From Halicephalobus mephisto (Eukaryota > Nematoda > Chromadorea > Rhabditida > Panagrolaimidae), in assembly GCA_009193035.1 (NCBI GenBank), contig SWDT01000054.1, positions 1-64,000 of the forward strand: DNA of 64,000 bases, read 5' to 3'. Below are positions 62,226 through 64,000 of this stretch, one piece after another. The notes under the pieces were generated by a model that was given only the letters and a program-made list of their open reading frames with translations, did not search any database and was not told where the DNA came from. Numbering within the stretch: the stretch's first letter is position 1; the number at the start of each line of letters is the position of its first letter. The translations under genes and the position numbers were made by a program.

Positions 62226-64000
62226 ATGGTCAACTTCCTGTCCGTTCCGTTGAAGAAGACTTATGAAGTCGACCTCATTAAGCCCCTTCGGGGATACATT
62301 GAATCCATGCAGCTTTCTCCAGAATTGACTGCTGAGTTCAACGAAGCTCTTCAAGAATTGAATAAATTGCGGAACAAGGTTTGTACTCAAGCTCTGGACA
62401 AAAACGAACAATCCTTGCATCTCATTGAGAGGTTTGGTCACAAACTCCAAATTTTTGTAGTTCTTATCTTTAGATATTATGATCAGCTCAAAGCCATTGA
62501 AAACAAGATTCCAGTGACTCCCAGTTTGAATCCGATCACCTTTAAATGGAAAGATGCTTTTGACAAAGGGGCCTTGTTCTTCGGACGAGCTTCCCTGAGT
62601 ACGTCGATTCATATATCGATTTCTTAAATAATCGCCTATTTTAGCTCTAAATGATATTTCTTTTGAACGAGCTGCAATTCTCTTCAATTGCGGTGCCATG
62701 ATGTCCATTATTGCGGCTTCCCAGCCCATCAATAATGACGAAGAATTGAAAGCAGCTGCTACTTTGTTCCAAAGAGCTGCCGGAATCTATTCTTATTTGA
62801 AGGACACAGTTCTTGGATTGATCCAACACGACCCTACGCCAGATTTGATGCCGGATACTTTGGCTGCGATCTCAGCAATCATGCTCGCTCAAGCTCAGGA
62901 ATGCGTCTATTTGAAGGCCTTCAAAGCAAACATGAAACCAGCTGCCCTTGTCAAGGTTGCCAATCAGGGGTCTGTTCTTTATAAAGACGCTCACTCAATG
63001 ATGAATCGGGATATCGTCAAAGGCATTTTCGACAAGGAATGGAATAGTGTAGTTTTGGCCAAAAGTAAGGGTCTCGAAGCCGCTGCCAACTTCCATGCTG
63101 CCAAAATCTGTGAATCAGAAGCGAACATCGGTCAACAGATCTGTCGTTTGATGGAAGCTGTGAAATTGACTGATCAGATGAAATCCTACGTCGGTGTGGA
63201 TCAATTCCCGGCCCTTCAAGGTGCTCAAACCGCATTAGCTGCTGCCCAAAAAGACAATGATTTCATATATCATGAACGCGTTCCAGAATCAAGTTCTCTT
63301 CCTCCCATGGAGAAAGCCCTACTCGTTAAAGCAACTCCAATTGAGGGTCATCTTTCTCCTCGTTTCAAAGATCTCTTTGAATCCTTGGTGCCTGTGGCGA
63401 TTCAAAATGCACTATCAGCGTTTGAAGCCCGTAAAACAGAAGTCGTCAATGTTGAAACCGGTCGTCTTCGGGAGTATACTCAACTGCTGAATGCACAATT
63501 GGCGTCTCTGAATCTCCCGGCCGCTCTTGACGATGTCTTACACCATGAAAAGTGTCCTGAATCAATTCGTCAAAAATCCGCTAAAGTTAAAGCTTCCGGT
63601 GGATCAGCATCTATTCAAAGCAAGATCAATGAACTTCCTTCTTTATACAGTAGAAACGATGAAATTTTAAATGAAACTGAGCGAATTTTGAAAGAAGAAA
63701 AAACTACCGATGACAATCTCCGAACACAATTCAAAGAAAAATGGACTCGTCTTGCTTCTGAAAAACTAACCACTCCATTATCTCAGGAAATTGGAAAATA
63801 TCGTGCAATACTGCAAAATGCCCTTTCTGCGGATAACTTGGTCAAATCTAAGTACGAAAACAACAAATACGGAATTGAATTACTGAGCAAACCTGAGAAT
63901 GAATTGAAAGAAGCGATTCCTGGCATCGGTAATCTTGGAGGAGCTCAGAATTCTGGTACTGTTAAAGAACTTCGTGATCTTGTTAACCGTACTCAAGAGA
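62226..64000 (+). CDS. alx-1: ALIX/PDCD6IP homologue (BRO1 domain), truncated by window end
   Basis: Exons 62226-62431, 62474-62598 and 62645 to beyond 64000 give the first 562 residues, still open. ALIX recruits ESCRT-III (CHMP4/SNF7) to endosomes, the midbody and other budding sites, and works in endocytic recycling. The BRO1 domain covers roughly residues 1-360: FLSVPLKKTYEVDLIKPLRG, FKWKDAFDKGALFFGRASL, FERAAILFNCGAMMSIIAA, MLAQAQECVYLKAF and FIYHERVP. The helical V domain begins after about 370 (EARKTEVVNVETGRLREYTQLL). The proline-rich tail would lie beyond the window. The ATG follows TTTTCAG by two bases. The match to ALIX rather than the related HD-PTP is based on the BRO1-to-V transition and needs the C-terminus to confirm. 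Confidence 0.94.

Overview
The window looks like a nematode nuclear chromosome segment, about two thirds A+T. Introns are numerous and mostly short (41-63 bp clusters plus a few long ones). Acceptors are of the TTTTCAG type, and several start codons lie 0-13 bases after such an acceptor with no upstream coding exon, as expected of spliced-leader trans-splicing. Gene content agrees: an UNC-32-like V-ATPase a subunit with two sets of mutually exclusive exons, a vWA-ZP cuticlin, rabphilin (RBF-1) and a TGN38-like protein. The genus cannot be fixed from the sequence, and no spliced-leader RNA gene was seen. All exon models below were built by hand from reading frame, phase and GT/AG sites.

Layout, left to right: 1-4.2 kb, AT-rich with one small two-exon gene and decayed-looking open frames; 4.7-5.8 kb, a papain-family cysteine protease; 6.8 kb, a 5S rRNA gene (-) recognised by sequence and by its closing helix; 8.3-13 kb, a rhodopsin-family neuropeptide-type receptor (-) with inverted-repeat elements in and near it; 14.7-18.4 kb, a compact minus-strand series MDH2 -> mitoribosomal mS31 -> TGN38-like that may be an operon; 19-22.6 kb, V-ATPase a subunit (+), divergent from MDH2; 23.9-27.5 kb, secreted protein with two vWA domains and a ZP domain; 28.1-28.9 kb, glycine-rich secreted protein; 29.1-29.9 kb, small secreted protein (-); 31.7-33.6 kb, PTB-domain/proline-rich protein (-); 34.6-35.1 kb, a possible small gene; 35.7-38.9 kb, MOCS1 (-), with a bicistronic MOCS1A/MOCS1AB splice arrangement; 39.8-44.3 kb, an IR25a-type ionotropic receptor (+); 44.3-50.2 kb, AT-rich repeats; 50.2-59.6 kb, rabphilin with at least two possible first exons; 59.8-60.8 kb, a single-pass membrane protein (-); 61.0-61.8 kb, a CCDC134 homologue (-); 62.2 kb to the window end, ALIX/PDCD6IP (+, truncated).

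Most genes are unrelated housekeeping or neuronal/cuticle genes. Functional themes are membrane traffic (V-ATPase a subunit, TGN38-like, rabphilin, ALIX), mitochondria and cofactors (MDH2, mS31, MOCS1), and signalling/sensing (peptide receptor, IR25a). No prokaryotic-type system, CRISPR array or intact transposon was found. The most informative signals are in the splicing architecture: a 24-nt gap between alternative V-ATPase exons, a frame-enforced exclusive exon 4 pair, the MOCS1 stop/donor overlap, a tandem donor in MOCS1, and a 42-bp in-frame intron in the glycine-rich gene. Paired 120-bp hairpins in a rabphilin intron are also notable.
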